A stretch of DNA of 64,000 nucleotides from Salipiger abyssi (GCF_017311415.1 NZ_JAEKIS010000003.1:186001-250000); one strand, 5' to 3'; shown: positions 52,972 to 61,865, numbered from the stretch's first letter. Made by a program: numbers and translations. The notes: generated by a model from the letters alone, not told the origin.

Positions 52972-53139
52972 GTGCTGGCCAAGATCGTTGCGATATTCCT
53001 GATTGTGATGGCCGTGCTCGGTATCTTCGGAAAGCTCCGGATGCCCGGCGCCCGGCATCTGGCCGAAAAGAAATGCCCGCGCTGCGGCCGTTACCGGATC
53101 GGTAAGGGGCCCTGCGGCTGCGGGGAAAAGAAGGGCTGA
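52972..53139 (+). CDS. Membrane-anchored zinc-ribbon microprotein
   Basis: A 55-residue protein from GTG 52972, one base after the protease stop. A hydrophobic helix (about residues 3-20) is followed by a zinc-ribbon-like CPRCGRYRIGKGPCGCGEK, with CxxC and CxC pairs. It ends 2 bp before the Na/Ca exchanger. It is too small for most annotation pipelines, but the Cys pattern and tight spacing argue that it is real. Function is unknown. Confidence 0.68.
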   Translation: MLAKIVAIFLIVMAVLGIFGKLRMPGARHLAEKKCPRCGRYRIGKGPCGCGEKKG

Positions 53140-53141
53140 TC

Positions 53142-54098
53142 ATGGTCTTTGTCTACGCGGCGCTCGGGCTGGTCATCCTGCTTCTGGCGGGGGACGCGCT
53201 GGTCAAGGGCGCGGTGAACCTGTCGCTCAGGGTGGGCATCCCGGCGCTGATCGTAAGTCTTACCATCGTCGCCTTCGGCACCTCTGCCCCCGAATTGCTG
53301 ATCTCGATCCAGGCGGCGCTCGAAGGCGTGCCGGGGATCGCGTTGGGCAATGTCGTGGGCTCGAACACTGCCAATGTGCTTCTTGTGCTGGGCATCCCGG
53401 GGCTGATCGCGGTGATGCAGACTTCCACTCATGACACGCGCAAAAGCTATCTGATCATGCTGGCTTCGTCGGTGCTCTTTGTCGCGATGGCCTTTCGCGG
53501 CGTGTTCGACCGGCTGGCGGGGTTTGTGCTGCTGGCGGTGCTGGCCGTTGTGCTGACCGATTCCGTGCGCGATGCACTGCGCCACCGGCGCGAGGGCAAG
53601 CCCGACCCGGAGCTGGAGGATCTCGAAGAGCCCGAGGGCGCCGACCCGGACATGCCGGGCTGGAAGATTGCGCTCTTCTTGGGGCTGGGCCTGATCGGCC
53701 TGCCGCTGGGTGCCGACCTGCTGGTCGAGAGCGCCACCGAGATCGCGCAGATGTTCGGCGTGCCCGACACGGTGATCGGGCTCACGCTGGTGGCGCTCGG
53801 CACCTCGCTGCCCGAGCTCGCGACCACGGTGATGGCGGCGATCCGGCGTCAGGCGGATGTGGCGCTGGGCAATGTGATCGGCTCGAACCTGTTCAACCTG
53901 CTGGCCATCATCGGTGTGGCGGCGCTGATCAAGCCGATGCCGGTGGATCCGGAATTCCTGCGCTTCGATCTCTGGGTGATGCTGGGCGCCTCGCTGCTGC
54001 TTATGCCCTTCGTGTTCTGGGGGCGCGATCTGGGCCGGATCTGGGGCGTGATCTTGTCCGCGCTCTACGTGGCCTACATTGTCGTCGTGCTGATCTGA
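53142..54098 (+). CDS. Calcium/sodium antiporter (CaCA family)
   Basis: A 318-residue inner-membrane antiporter with the duplicated alpha-repeat: LTIVAFGTSAPELLISIQAA (about 44-63) with GNVVGSNTANVLLVLG, and the second VALGTSLPELATTVMAAIRR with GNVIGSNLFNLLAIIG. About ten membrane helices. The acidic loop (about 150-170) is cytoplasmic. It exchanges Na+ or H+ for Ca2+. It is placed between the microprotein and an SDR gene, 10 bp from the latter. Confidence 0.93.
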   Translation: MVFVYAALGLVILLLAGDALVKGAVNLSLRVGIPALIVSLTIVAFGTSAPELLISIQAALEGVPGIALGNVVGSNTANVLLVLGIPGLIAVMQTSTHDTRKSYLIMLASSVLFVAMAFRGVFDRLAGFVLLAVLAVVLTDSVRDALRHRREGKPDPELEDLEEPEGADPDMPGWKIALFLGLGLIGLPLGADLLVESATEIAQMFGVPDTVIGLTLVALGTSLPELATTVMAAIRRQADVALGNVIGSNLFNLLAIIGVAALIKPMPVDPEFLRFDLWVMLGASLLLMPFVFWGRDLGRIWGVILSALYVAYIVVVLI

Positions 54099-54108
54099 GG
54101 GGGACGCG

Positions 54109-54900
54109 ATGGCGATTGTAGAGAAACGCGCATTGGTGACCGGTGCGGGCCGGCGGCTTGGGCGCGCGATGGCGCTTCATCTGGCGGGGCGCGGTTTCGA
54201 CGTGGGGGTGCATTACGCGGGCTCCGAGGGGCCGGCGGAGGAGCTGGTGGGCGAGATCCGGGCGATGGGGCGGAGCGCCGTCGCCTTGCAGGCCGATCTG
54301 CTGCACGAGGCGCCCGCCGAGGCGCTGCTGCCGCGCGCGGCGGAGGCGCTGGGCGGGCCGGTCACGGTGCTGGTCAACAACGCCTCGATTTTCGAATACG
54401 ACAATCTCGCCAGCACCACCCGCGAGAGCTGGGACCGGCATTTCGACTCGAACCTGCGCGCGCCCTTCGTGCTGATTCAGGCGCTTGCGGCTCAGGTGCC
54501 GGAACCGCGCGGGGACGAGATGGGCGAGCCGCTGGCGCAGGGGCTGGTGGTCAATATGATCGACCAGCGGGTGCGCAAGCTGACGCCGGAATTCATGAGC
54601 TACACCCTGGCGAAATCGGCGCTCTGGACGCTGACGCAGACCGCCGCCATGGCGCTGGCGCCCCGGGTGCGGGTCAATGCGATCGGCCCGGGGCCGACCC
54701 TGCGCGGCGGCCGGCAGAGCGAGCAGCATTTCGCCCGCCAGCGCGCGGCGACGATCCTGGAGCGCGGTGCCAATCCCGGAGATATCACCGCAGCGCTGGG
54801 CTATCTGCTCGACGCGCCGGCGGTCACGGGCCAGCTAATCTGCGTCGATGGCGGGCAGCATCTGGGTTGGCGCACGCCGGACGTGCTGGGCGTCGAATGA
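54109..54900 (+). CDS. SDR family oxidoreductase (pteridine-reductase/FolM-like)
   Basis: A 263-residue short-chain dehydrogenase with the NAD(P)-binding TGAGRRLGRA (11-20, RR favours NADPH), NNASIFEY (about 87-94) and the catalytic Tyr in SYTLAKSAL (Y-x3-K, about residue 164). The TGxGRRLG signature is that of pteridine/dihydrofolate reductases such as FolM and trypanosomatid PTR1, but no fol gene is nearby, so this is inference. The last gene of the run from priA. Confidence 0.87.
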   Translation: MAIVEKRALVTGAGRRLGRAMALHLAGRGFDVGVHYAGSEGPAEELVGEIRAMGRSAVALQADLLHEAPAEALLPRAAEALGGPVTVLVNNASIFEYDNLASTTRESWDRHFDSNLRAPFVLIQALAAQVPEPRGDEMGEPLAQGLVVNMIDQRVRKLTPEFMSYTLAKSALWTLTQTAAMALAPRVRVNAIGPGPTLRGGRQSEQHFARQRAATILERGANPGDITAALGYLLDAPAVTGQLICVDGGQHLGWRTPDVLGVE

Positions 54901-55209
54901 TCTGCCCTTGGGTCAAGTTTTGCACCGGTCTTGGAATCGTTAGAAGAACGTTACAAAATCGTCGTGAGGTCAATGGGTTGGCACATGTTTGGAAAAAATA
55001 TCAAGCGTAATCAGTGTTTTATATTTTTGCCTAAAAAGAGGGCGATATAACGAACCGGCAAGAAAACAAGGAAAATTTCGAGCTGACGGGATTTTGCCCG
55101 CAGCTTTATCCACAGCTTTGGTGGATGGAAAATTCCTTGATCTTGTCCGTCCGGCATTGCAGCCCGAGCAGGAGAATCACGGCTTCGTGACGATTTGAGT
55201 GCCAACGAT
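54901..55209. other. AT-rich intergenic region ahead of uvrC
   Basis: About 309 bp without a convincing gene between the SDR gene and uvrC. It is the most AT-rich stretch in the window (about 54990-55100). A single perfect DnaA-box-type sequence TTATCCACA lies at 55106-55114. No cluster of boxes, GATC/AT-rich iterons or replication genes accompany it, so I do not call it an origin. It probably holds the uvrC promoter. A 69-codon ORF at 54989-55198 has no ribosome site and looks spurious. Confidence 0.6.
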
Positions 55210-57087
55210 ATGAGCGATACACCCCAGACGGAAAATGCCGACGTGCCGCACGGCTTTGAGGTGATTCAATCCTACCTCAAGACGCTGGATTCGAGCCCGG
55301 GCGTTTACCGGATGCTGGATGAGCAGAGCCGCGTGCTCTATGTGGGCAAGGCGCGCAATCTGCGGGCGCGGGTGTCGAACTATGCGCGTCCCTCGGGGCA
55401 TTCGCGGCGCATCTTCCGGATGATCTCGGAAACCGCGTCGATGATGTTTCTCACGACCCGGACCGAGACCGAGGCGCTGCTGCTCGAACAGAACCTGATC
55501 AAGCAGCTCAAGCCCAAGTTCAACGTGCTGCTGCGCGACGACAAGTCGTTCCCGAATATCCAGGTCACGACCGAGCATGCCTTTCCGCAGATCCGCAAGC
55601 ATCGCGGCGCCAAGACCGAGAAGGCGGCCTATTACGGCCCCTTCGCCAGCGCCGGTGCGGTGAACCGCACGCTGAACCAGCTGCAAAAAGTGTTCCTGCT
55701 GCGCAACTGCTCGGATTCCATGTTCGAGAGCCGTACGCGGCCCTGCCTGCTCTACCAGATCAAGCGCTGCTCGGCGCCCTGTGTCGGCTATATCTCCGAG
55801 GCGGATTACGCGCGGTCGGTAAAAGATGCGCAGCGCTTTCTCTCGGGCAAGTCGACCGGTGTGCAGGAGGCGCTGGCGGCGCAGATGATGGAGGCGTCCG
55901 AGGCGATGGAATTCGAGCGCGCCGCCGCCCTGCGCGACCGCATCCGCGCGCTGACCCAGGTTCAGACGGTGCAGGGGATCAACCCGCGCGGCGTGGCCGA
56001 GGCGGATGTGATCGCGCTGCATATGGAGGGCGGGCAGGCCTGCGTTCAGGTGTTCTTCATCCGGGCGCATCAGAACTGGGGCAACAAGGATTACTACCCC
56101 CGCGTCGGCGAGGATGTGGAGGCCGCCGAGGTGCTGGAGGCGTTTCTCGGCCAGTTCTACGACAGCAAGGAGCCGCCGCGCCTGCTGCTGCTCAGCCACG
56201 GGATCGAGAATGCGGACCTGATGGCCGATGCGCTTTCGGGCAAGCTTGGCCGCAAGGTCGAGATCGCGGTGCCGCAGCGGGGCGAAAAGGCCGAGCTGGT
56301 GGAGGGGGCGGCGCGCAATGCCCGCGAGAGCCTCGCCCGGCGCATGGCCGAGACCGCGACCCAGGCGAAGCTGCTGCGCGGGGTGGCGGAGGCCTTCGGG
56401 CTGGAGGCGCCGCCGCAGCGCATCGAGGTCTATGACAACTCGCATATCATGGGCACCAACGCGGTGGGTGCGATGATCGTCGCCGGGCCGGAGGGGTTCC
56501 TGAAGAACCAGTACCGCAAGTTCAACATTCGCGGCGACGACCTGACGCCAGGCGACGATTTCGGCATGATGAAGGAGGTGCTGACGCGGCGCTTCACCCG
56601 GTTGCTGAAAGACGATCCCGAGCGCGACAAGGGGCTCTGGCCGGATCTGCTGCTGATCGACGGCGGTGCCGGGCAGGTCAGCGCCGTGGCCGAGATCATG
56701 CGCGAATACGGGGTCGAGGATATTCCGATGGTGGGGGTGGCCAAGGGCATCGACCGCGATGCCGGCAAGGAGGAATTCCATCGTATCGGCCAGCGCCCCT
56801 TTGCGCTGCGCCACAACGATCCGGTGCTCTATTTCATCCAGCGCCTGCGCGACGAGGCGCACCGCTTTGCCATCGGCACGCACCGGGCGAAGCGCGCCAA
56901 GAGCCAGATGGCCAATCCGCTCGACGAGGTGCCCGGCGTGGGGGCCTCGCGCAAGCGGGCGCTGCTGGCGCATTTCGGTTCGGCCAAGGCGGTGTCGCGC
57001 GCCAATCTCGCCGATCTCAAGGCGGTGGACGGGGTCAGCGCGGCGCTGGCGGAACGGATCTACGCGTTTTTCCACGAAAACGGCTGA
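55210..57087 (+). CDS. uvrC: Excinuclease ABC subunit C
   Basis: A 625-residue nuclease of nucleotide-excision repair. The GIY-YIG domain is at about residues 28-110, starting SSPGVYRML...[14 protein letters not shown]. The UVR domain is at about 200-235 ([18 protein letters not shown]). An RNase H-like 3'-incision domain follows from about 390 (ISHIMGT-like [18 protein letters not shown]). Two helix-hairpin-helix repeats end the protein ([18 protein letters not shown]). The start at ATG 55210 lacks a strong Shine-Dalgarno; an in-frame TTG at 55195 is an alternative. Confidence 0.95.
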   Translation: MSDTPQTENADVPHGFEVIQSYLKTLDSSPGVYRMLDEQSRVLYVGKARNLRARVSNYARPSGHSRRIFRMISETASMMFLTTRTETEALLLEQNLIKQLKPKFNVLLRDDKSFPNIQVTTEHAFPQIRKHRGAKTEKAAYYGPFASAGAVNRTLNQLQKVFLLRNCSDSMFESRTRPCLLYQIKRCSAPCVGYISEADYARSVKDAQRFLSGKSTGVQEALAAQMMEASEAMEFERAAALRDRIRALTQVQTVQGINPRGVAEADVIALHMEGGQACVQVFFIRAHQNWGNKDYYPRVGEDVEAAEVLEAFLGQFYDSKEPPRLLLLSHGIENADLMADALSGKLGRKVEIAVPQRGEKAELVEGAARNARESLARRMAETATQAKLLRGVAEAFGLEAPPQRIEVYDNSHIMGTNAVGAMIVAGPEGFLKNQYRKFNIRGDDLTPGDDFGMMKEVLTRRFTRLLKDDPERDKGLWPDLLLIDGGAGQVSAVAEIMREYGVEDIPMVGVAKGIDRDAGKEEFHRIGQRPFALRHNDPVLYFIQRLRDEAHRFAIGTHRAKRAKSQMANPLDEVPGVGASRKRALLAHFGSAKAVSRANLADLKAVDGVSAALAERIYAFFHENG

Positions 57088-57094
57088 GCCGGGG

Positions 57095-57140
57095 GCAAAT
57101 CTTTTATCAAAAGATTTGCAAATTCCTTCGAAGGAATTTG
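57095..57140. repeat. Double-palindrome element, copy B
   Basis: GCAAATCTTTT-N3-AAAAGATTTGC (57095-57119) followed without gap by CAAATTCCTTC/GAAGGAATTTG (57119-57140). Same plan as 7692-7737 with compensated changes in the arms. It follows the uvrC stop by 7 bp and lies before an unrelated gene, so terminator function is likely. Confidence 0.83.
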
Positions 57141-57224
57141 ACGTCGCGCCTGTGACGGTCCGTGCACTGGACCTTCCTCGCGGTGCCGCCTACCGTGGCC
57201 GCAAATCTTCGGAGGACGCAATTC

Positions 57225-58088
57225 ATGGCAGTCGGAAAGAACATCCGCACCTATTTTCAGGGCATCTGGCACGATGGCGATATCCCGGTGATGAAGGCCG
57301 CCGATCACGGCGCCTGGCTGGGCAGCACCGTCTTCGACGGCGCGCGCTATGTGAACGGGCTGGCGCCGGATCTCTATGCCCATTGCGCGCGGGTGAACCG
57401 CTCTGCCGAGGCGCTGATGCTGGTGCCCACGGTCTCGACCGAGCAGATGGTGCAGATCGTCTGGGAGGGGCTTTCGGCCTATCCCAAGGACGCCGCCGTC
57501 TATATCCGTCCGATGTACTGGGGCATCCATGGCGATCCCACGGCGATCGTGCCCGCCCCCGACGAGACCGGTTTCGCCATCGGCCTCGAAGAGATCCCCG
57601 TCGCGCCGCCCAGTGCCACCACCACGCTCGGGCGCACGCGCTTTCGCCGCCCCGTCATGGAGGACGCCGTGGTCAACGCCAAGGCGGGCTGTCTCTATCC
57701 CAACAATGCGCGCATGCTGGCCGAGGTGCGGGGCCGCGGTTTCGGCAATGCTCTGGTGGCAGACGCCATGGGCAATGTCGCCGAAAGCGCCACCGCCAAT
57801 GTCTTCATGGTGAAGGACGGCGTCGCCTTCACCCCCATCGCCAACGGCACCTTCCTGTCGGGCATCACCCGGGCGCGCCACATCGAGAACATGCGCGCCG
57901 ACGGCATCGAGGTGCATGAGACGGTGCTTGGGTTTCAGGATTTCGAAGATGCCGACGAGGTGTTCCTCTCGGGCAATCTGCACAAGGTCACCCCGGTGGT
58001 GGGCTTCGAGCAGAGCAGCTATCAGATCGGCCCCGTCACCCAGCGCGTGCGCGAGCTTTACTGGGACTGGGCGGCGAGCGAGGGCTGA
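57225..58088 (+). CDS. Branched-chain-type amino acid aminotransferase (fold IV)
   Basis: A 287-residue class IV PLP transaminase. DHGAWLGSTVFDGARYV (about 26-42) and the Schiff-base lysine in DAVVNAKAGCLYPN (about residue 151) are visible, with GNVAESATANVFMVKDG and GTFLSGITRARHI. It is of the length of IlvE-like/D-amino-acid transaminases, and the substrate side is not settled by sequence. ATG 57225 follows GGAGGACGC. Confidence 0.9.
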   Translation: MAVGKNIRTYFQGIWHDGDIPVMKAADHGAWLGSTVFDGARYVNGLAPDLYAHCARVNRSAEALMLVPTVSTEQMVQIVWEGLSAYPKDAAVYIRPMYWGIHGDPTAIVPAPDETGFAIGLEEIPVAPPSATTTLGRTRFRRPVMEDAVVNAKAGCLYPNNARMLAEVRGRGFGNALVADAMGNVAESATANVFMVKDGVAFTPIANGTFLSGITRARHIENMRADGIEVHETVLGFQDFEDADEVFLSGNLHKVTPVVGFEQSSYQIGPVTQRVRELYWDWAASEG

Positions 58089-58155
58089 GCGCGCTCAGAT
58101 GCCCCGTTGCCAGTGCCGCGCCCCTGCGCCATGATCCCGCCGAGGGAGTGATGCC

Positions 58156-58611
58156 ATGCGCAAGTTTCTTGTCGTGCTCGACGACAGCCGCGAATGCCTG
58201 AACGCCATGCGCTTTGCCGCCATGCGGGCGGCGCGCACCAAGGGCGGCGTGACCATCCTTTCGGTGATTCCGCCGGATGAGTTCAACCACTGGATCGGCG
58301 TCGGTGACCTGATGCGCGAGGAGGCCCGCGAGCGCATCCATGCGCATTTCGAGGTCTTCGCGAAATGGATGCGCGACCGGCAGGGGGTGGATCCGCTGCT
58401 GGTGATTCGCGAGGGCGATGTGGTCAGCGAGATCCTGGCGCAGGTGCGCGAGGACGAGGATATCGGCGTGCTGGTGCTGGGTGCCGCCTCGGGCAAGAAG
58501 GGGCCGGGGCCGCTGGTCAGCCAGCTCAGCAAGGGCTCGGGCAGCCTGCCGATCCCGGTGACCATCGTGCCGGGGGATCTGTCGAAGGAACGGCTCGAAT
58601 CGATCACCTGA
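58156..58611 (+). CDS. Universal stress protein (UspA family)
   Basis: A 151-residue single-Usp protein with the N-terminal FLVVLDDSRECLNAM strand-loop and the ATP-binding-type G-2x-G-9x-G(S/T) region, here GAASGKKGPGPLVSQLSKGSGSLPIPVTIV (about 113-142). It is cytosolic and of uncertain ligand. GAGGGAGTG precedes its start. Confidence 0.93.
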   Translation: MRKFLVVLDDSRECLNAMRFAAMRAARTKGGVTILSVIPPDEFNHWIGVGDLMREEARERIHAHFEVFAKWMRDRQGVDPLLVIREGDVVSEILAQVREDEDIGVLVLGAASGKKGPGPLVSQLSKGSGSLPIPVTIVPGDLSKERLESIT

Positions 58612-58636
58612 CGCCGCGCGGGCGGTGGGCGCAGCT

Positions 58637-58660
58637 GGCGTATTTGCAAAGAGAAGAGAA
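58637..58660 (+). repeat. GGNGTATTT...AGANGA block, copy 1
   Basis: 24-bp block beginning GGCGTATTTGCAAAGAG, intergenic. It matches the reverse-strand block at 63572-63595 at 16 of 24 positions. Confidence 0.5.
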
Positions 58661-58911
58661 CAAGGGGGGCTCTGCCGATGCCCCGGGCGGATCGTCGCAC
58701 CTGCCTTGCCGGGGCGAAGGCCCGGCGCGCCGATCACGACGTCAGTGCAGACACTGCGGTGGGAGGGCGCTTCATCTGCCGCACCGGTTGCTGCGCCCGG
58801 ATGTGCTGGCAAGGGTGCTGGCGCGGATTAGGATCTGAGGCCGACGTGTTCTGACGGTTCACCGGCTGTTCCGAGGCGGATTTGGCCCCGGGACGCCGCT
58901 GGAGATCGAGA

Positions 58912-58926
58912 TTAGAATGGTTCTAA
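58912..58926. promoter_or_regulatory. Irr-type iron box (TTAGAA-N3-TTCTAA)
   Basis: Perfect TTAGAA-N3-TTCTAA, three bases upstream of a -35-like TTGACG and 62 bp before the nfu start. It matches the published ICE/Irr-box pattern TTTAGAA-N3-TTCTAAA at all but one outer position. Confidence 0.7.
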
Positions 58927-58929
58927 ACC

Positions 58930-58960
58930 TTGACGCCTGCCGACTGGAGGCGCATATACA
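58930..58960 (+). promoter_or_regulatory. Candidate nfu promoter
   Basis: TTGACG (58930-58935), 19-bp spacer, TATACA (58955-58960), 28 bp before the start codon. The spacer is longer than the usual 17, so I am moderately sure. Confidence 0.45.
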
Positions 58961-58987
58961 GGGGGCCCGGAGAAAGGTACCGCTCAG

Positions 58988-59545
58988 ATGTTTATTCAGA
59001 CCGAATCCACCCCGAACCCCGCGACGCTGAAGTTCCTGCCCGGTCAGTCCGTTCTGGGCAGCGGCACAGCGGATTTCCCCAGTGCCGAGGGGGCCGAGGC
59101 CTCGCCGCTCGCCAAGCGCCTCTTCGGTGTGAAGGGCGTTGCCGGTGTGTTCTTCGGCAGCGATTTCGTCACCGTGACCAAGGACGACACCGCGGATTGG
59201 GATCACGTCAAACCGGCGGTGCTCGGCGCGATCATGGAGCATTTCCAGTCCGGCGACCCGGTGATGGCGGGCGAGGGCGGTGCTTCGGGTCATGCCACCT
59301 TTGAAGGGGAAGACGAGGAGATCGTCGGCCAGATCAAGGAACTGCTCGACAGCCGGGTGCGCCCGGCGGTGGCGCAGGATGGCGGCGACATCACCTTCCA
59401 CGGGTTCGAGCGCGGTGTGGTCTATCTGCACATGCAGGGCGCCTGCGCCGGTTGCCCCTCCTCGACCCTGACGCTGAAGATGGGCATCGAGAACCTGCTG
59501 CGCCACTATATCCCCGAAGTCACCGAGGTGCGTCCGGTCGCCTGA
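58988..59545 (+). CDS. NifU-domain Fe-S carrier (Nfu)
   Basis: A 185-residue Fe-S scaffold/carrier. An N-terminal Nfu_N domain (MFIQTESTPNPATLKFLPG; residues 1-90) is followed by the NifU C-terminal domain with the cluster-binding CAGCPSS (about residues 157-163). It transfers 4Fe-4S clusters to target proteins. It is preceded by an Irr box, which predicts iron-responsive control. It is followed by tsaB after 14 bp, which may share its transcript. Confidence 0.94.
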   Translation: MFIQTESTPNPATLKFLPGQSVLGSGTADFPSAEGAEASPLAKRLFGVKGVAGVFFGSDFVTVTKDDTADWDHVKPAVLGAIMEHFQSGDPVMAGEGGASGHATFEGEDEEIVGQIKELLDSRVRPAVAQDGGDITFHGFERGVVYLHMQGACAGCPSSTLTLKMGIENLLRHYIPEVTEVRPVA

Positions 59546-59559
59546 CCGGGCCGGCGGAT

Positions 59560-60294
59560 ATGACTTCAGAGCCCACGGTTCTCGCCTTCGACACATCGGC
59601 CGCGCATTGCGCGGCCGCTCTGCTATTGGGCGGGCAGATCGTCGCCGAGCGCCGCGAAGAGATGGGGCGCGGTCAGGCGGAGCGGCTGATGCCGATGCTG
59701 GGCGCGCTGCTGGACGAGGCCGGCGCGGTCTGGGAAGAGCTCGACGCGGTGGCGGTCGGCATCGGGCCGGGCAATTTCACCGGCATCCGGATTTCCGTCG
59801 CGGCGGCGCGCGGGCTGGCTCTGTCGCTGGGCATCCCGGCCATCGGCGTGTCGGAATTCGAGGCTCTGCGCGGCCCCGGCGGTCTGCATGACAGCCGCCT
59901 CGAGCTGGTCAGCCTGCGCTCCTCCCGGCGCGGCGCCGATGTGGTGGTGCAGATGTTCGACGGCGCGGCACCCGCGGGCAAGCCGGTGGAGCTGGCGATC
60001 TATGACGATGCGGAAGCGCTGCGCGCGCGGCTGGCGCATGTGCCGGCGGGCGTGCCGGTGGTGGGCGCCGAGGCCGGCGCGCTCAACACCGTTCTGAATG
60101 AGGGGCGCGATGCGGCGGATGTGCCCTTTGCGGCCTATTGCATGGATTGCATGGGCGGGCCTGCGGCGGCCATCGCCCGCGTGGCGGCGGAAAAACTGCG
60201 CCTGGGCCAGCCCGGCCCGCGCCCGGCACCGCTCTATATCCGCCCCGCCGATGCGGCGCCCTCGAAAGAGCCGGCGCCGGTGATTCTGCGATGA
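59560..60294 (+). CDS. tsaB: tRNA t6A37 biosynthesis protein TsaB
   Basis: A 244-residue ASKHA-fold protein. VLAFDTSAAHCAAALL (about residues 7-22) and VAVGIGPGNFTGIRIS (about 65-80) are characteristic. TsaB forms a complex with TsaD and TsaE for threonylcarbamoyl transfer to tRNA A37. The start at 59560 is chosen because the longer frame is a shadow. It overlaps rimI by 4 bp (ATGA). Confidence 0.94.
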   Translation: MTSEPTVLAFDTSAAHCAAALLLGGQIVAERREEMGRGQAERLMPMLGALLDEAGAVWEELDAVAVGIGPGNFTGIRISVAAARGLALSLGIPAIGVSEFEALRGPGGLHDSRLELVSLRSSRRGADVVVQMFDGAAPAGKPVELAIYDDAEALRARLAHVPAGVPVVGAEAGALNTVLNEGRDAADVPFAAYCMDCMGGPAAAIARVAAEKLRLGQPGPRPAPLYIRPADAAPSKEPAPVILR

Positions 60295-60710
60295 CACCCG
60301 CCGCGCTGGCGGGCATCGCCACCCGCGCTTATTGCCATATGACCCCGTGGCGTGAGGCCGATTTCGCCGCCACGCTGGCACAGCCTACCACGCTGCTGAG
60401 CGCGGGGGAGGGGGCCTTTGTGCTGGGCCGCGTGGTGGCGGGCGAGGCCGAGATTCTGGCGCTGGCGACGGATCCCGAGCGCCAGCGGCGCGGCGCCGCC
60501 CGCGCGGTGCTGGCGCGCTTTGAAGCTGAGGCCATGGCGCGGGGGGCGGAAGAGGTTTTTCTAGAGGTGGCCGCCGCCAACGCGCCCGCTCGGGCCTTCT
60601 ATGAGGCCTGCGGATACACGCGCGCGGGCCTGCGCAAAGCCTACTATCCCTGCCCCGACGGAAGCCGGGATGATGCGCTGCTCATGCGCAAGGCGCTGCC
60701 CGAAAATTAG
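60291..60710 (+). CDS. rimI: Ribosomal-protein S18-alanine N-acetyltransferase-like GNAT
   Basis: A 139-residue GNAT acetyltransferase with the acetyl-CoA loop ATDPERQRRGAARAVL (R/Q-x-x-G-x-A) at about 61-76 and the EVFLEVAAANAPARAFYEACGY motif with conserved Glu and Tyr. RimI acetylates the S18 N terminus. Pairing with tsaB by ATGA overlap is the usual gene order. Confidence 0.88.
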   Translation: MTPAALAGIATRAYCHMTPWREADFAATLAQPTTLLSAGEGAFVLGRVVAGEAEILALATDPERQRRGAARAVLARFEAEAMARGAEEVFLEVAAANAPARAFYEACGYTRAGLRKAYYPCPDGSRDDALLMRKALPEN

Positions 60711-60754
60711 GCTTTGACCCTGCGCAACCCTACGGCCTCTCACGCAAAAAGCAG

Positions 60755-60783
60755 TTGACCCTCCTTCGCGTCAACGCCTTAAT
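60755..60783 (+). promoter_or_regulatory. Candidate sigma-70 promoter of the BMP operon
   Basis: TTGACC (60755-60760), 17-bp spacer, CTTAAT (60778-60783), in a 150-bp gap before the BMP gene. A good -35 match (5 of 6) with exact spacing. Confidence 0.6.
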
Positions 60784-60860
60784 CGGGGATGATCTGCATG
60801 GATCGGGGTACCGAGCGCGGGGGCAACGGCCCGCAGCCATCCAACACCTGGGAGCAAGAC

Positions 60861-61865
60861 ATGAGCTTGATGAAACATTTCCTCGGCGCTGCCGCGACGC
60901 TGGCACTGGGCGCGGGCGCCGCGCTGGCCGATCCGGCGCTGATCTACGATCTGGGCGGGAAATTCGACAAGAGTTTCAACGAGGCGGCCTATAACGGCGC
61001 CGAAGCCTATGCGGCGGAAACCGGCGGTTCCTACCGCGATATCGAGCTGCAATCCGAAGCGCAGCGCGAGCAGGCGCTGCGCCGGTTTGCCGAGGCCGGG
61101 TTCAACCCCGTGGTGACCACCGGCTTCTCGATGTCCTCGCCCATCGCCTCGGTCGCGGCGGACTATCCGGAGACGAAATTCGTCACCATCGACGGCTTCG
61201 TGAACCCCCAAGAGCATCCCAATGTGCTGTCGATCCTGTTCTCCGAACATGAGGGCTCCTATCTCGTCGGCATGATGGCGGCGATGGCGTCGGAAACCGG
61301 AATCGTCGGCTTCATCGGCGGCATGGACATTCCGCTGATCCGCAAATTCGCCTGTGGTTACGCGCAGGGCGCGCTGGCGGTGAACCCCGACGCGAATGTA
61401 ATCGCCAACATGACGGGCACCACACCGGCGGCCTGGAACGACCCGGTGAAAGGCTCGGAGCTGACAAAGGCGCAGATCTCGCAGGGCGCGGATGTGATCT
61501 ATGCCGCCGCCGGCGGCACCGGTCTGGGCGTGCTGCAAACCGCCGCCGACGAGGATATCCTGTCGATCGGCGTCGACAGCAACCAGAACTACCTGCATCC
61601 GGGCCAGGTGCTCACCTCGATGCTCAAGCGCGTGGACGTGGCCGTGAAAGAGGCGATGGAAGCGGGCGAGAACCTGGAAACCGGCGTCATGGTGCTGGGG
61701 CTGGCCGAGAACGGCGTGGGCTATGCGCTGGACGACGACAACGCCCCGCTTGTCAGCGACGAAATGAAAACCGCCGTCGACGCGGCGCGCGAGCAGATCA
61801 TCGCGGGCGAGATCGAGGTCCACGATTATTCGTCGGATGACAGCTGCCCCGCGCTGAGCTTCTGA
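60861..61865 (+). CDS. BMP-family ABC transporter substrate-binding protein
   Basis: A 334-residue periplasmic/lipid-anchored-type binding protein of the basic membrane protein (BMP/PnrA) family. The signal peptide ends AGAALA (about residue 23) with no lipobox. LIYDLGGKFDKSFNEAAYNGAEAY (about 27-50) and the nucleoside-binding ASETGIVGFIGGMDIPLI follow. Relatives bind purine nucleosides; this is expected but not proven here. The two next genes complete the importer. Confidence 0.92.
   Translation: MSLMKHFLGAAATLALGAGAALADPALIYDLGGKFDKSFNEAAYNGAEAYAAETGGSYRDIELQSEAQREQALRRFAEAGFNPVVTTGFSMSSPIASVAADYPETKFVTIDGFVNPQEHPNVLSILFSEHEGSYLVGMMAAMASETGIVGFIGGMDIPLIRKFACGYAQGALAVNPDANVIANMTGTTPAAWNDPVKGSELTKAQISQGADVIYAAAGGTGLGVLQTAADEDILSIGVDSNQNYLHPGQVLTSMLKRVDVAVKEAMEAGENLETGVMVLGLAENGVGYALDDDNAPLVSDEMKTAVDAAREQIIAGEIEVHDYSSDDSCPALSF

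Larger units (their letters stand above)
58612..58987. other. 376-bp gap between uspA and nfu
   Basis: No convincing gene. A GCGTATTTNNAAAGAGAA-type block at 58637-58660 recurs in reverse at 63572-63595. A G/C-rich stretch follows, and an Irr-box-type palindrome with a promoter leads into nfu. Short ORFs across this gap lack ribosome sites and I treat them as spurious. Confidence 0.6.

Noticed and set aside
54940-55080. LexA/SOS box for uvrC
   Set aside because: No GTTC-N7-GTTC or GAAC-N7-GAAC was found; a GAAC at about 55054 has no partner.
54989-55198. Small ORF in the uvrC leader
   Set aside because: No ribosome site, odd composition, and it overlaps the AT-rich promoter region.
54901-55209. 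Replication origin
   Set aside because: Only one DnaA box, no iterons, and none of the genes that usually border alphaproteobacterial origins.
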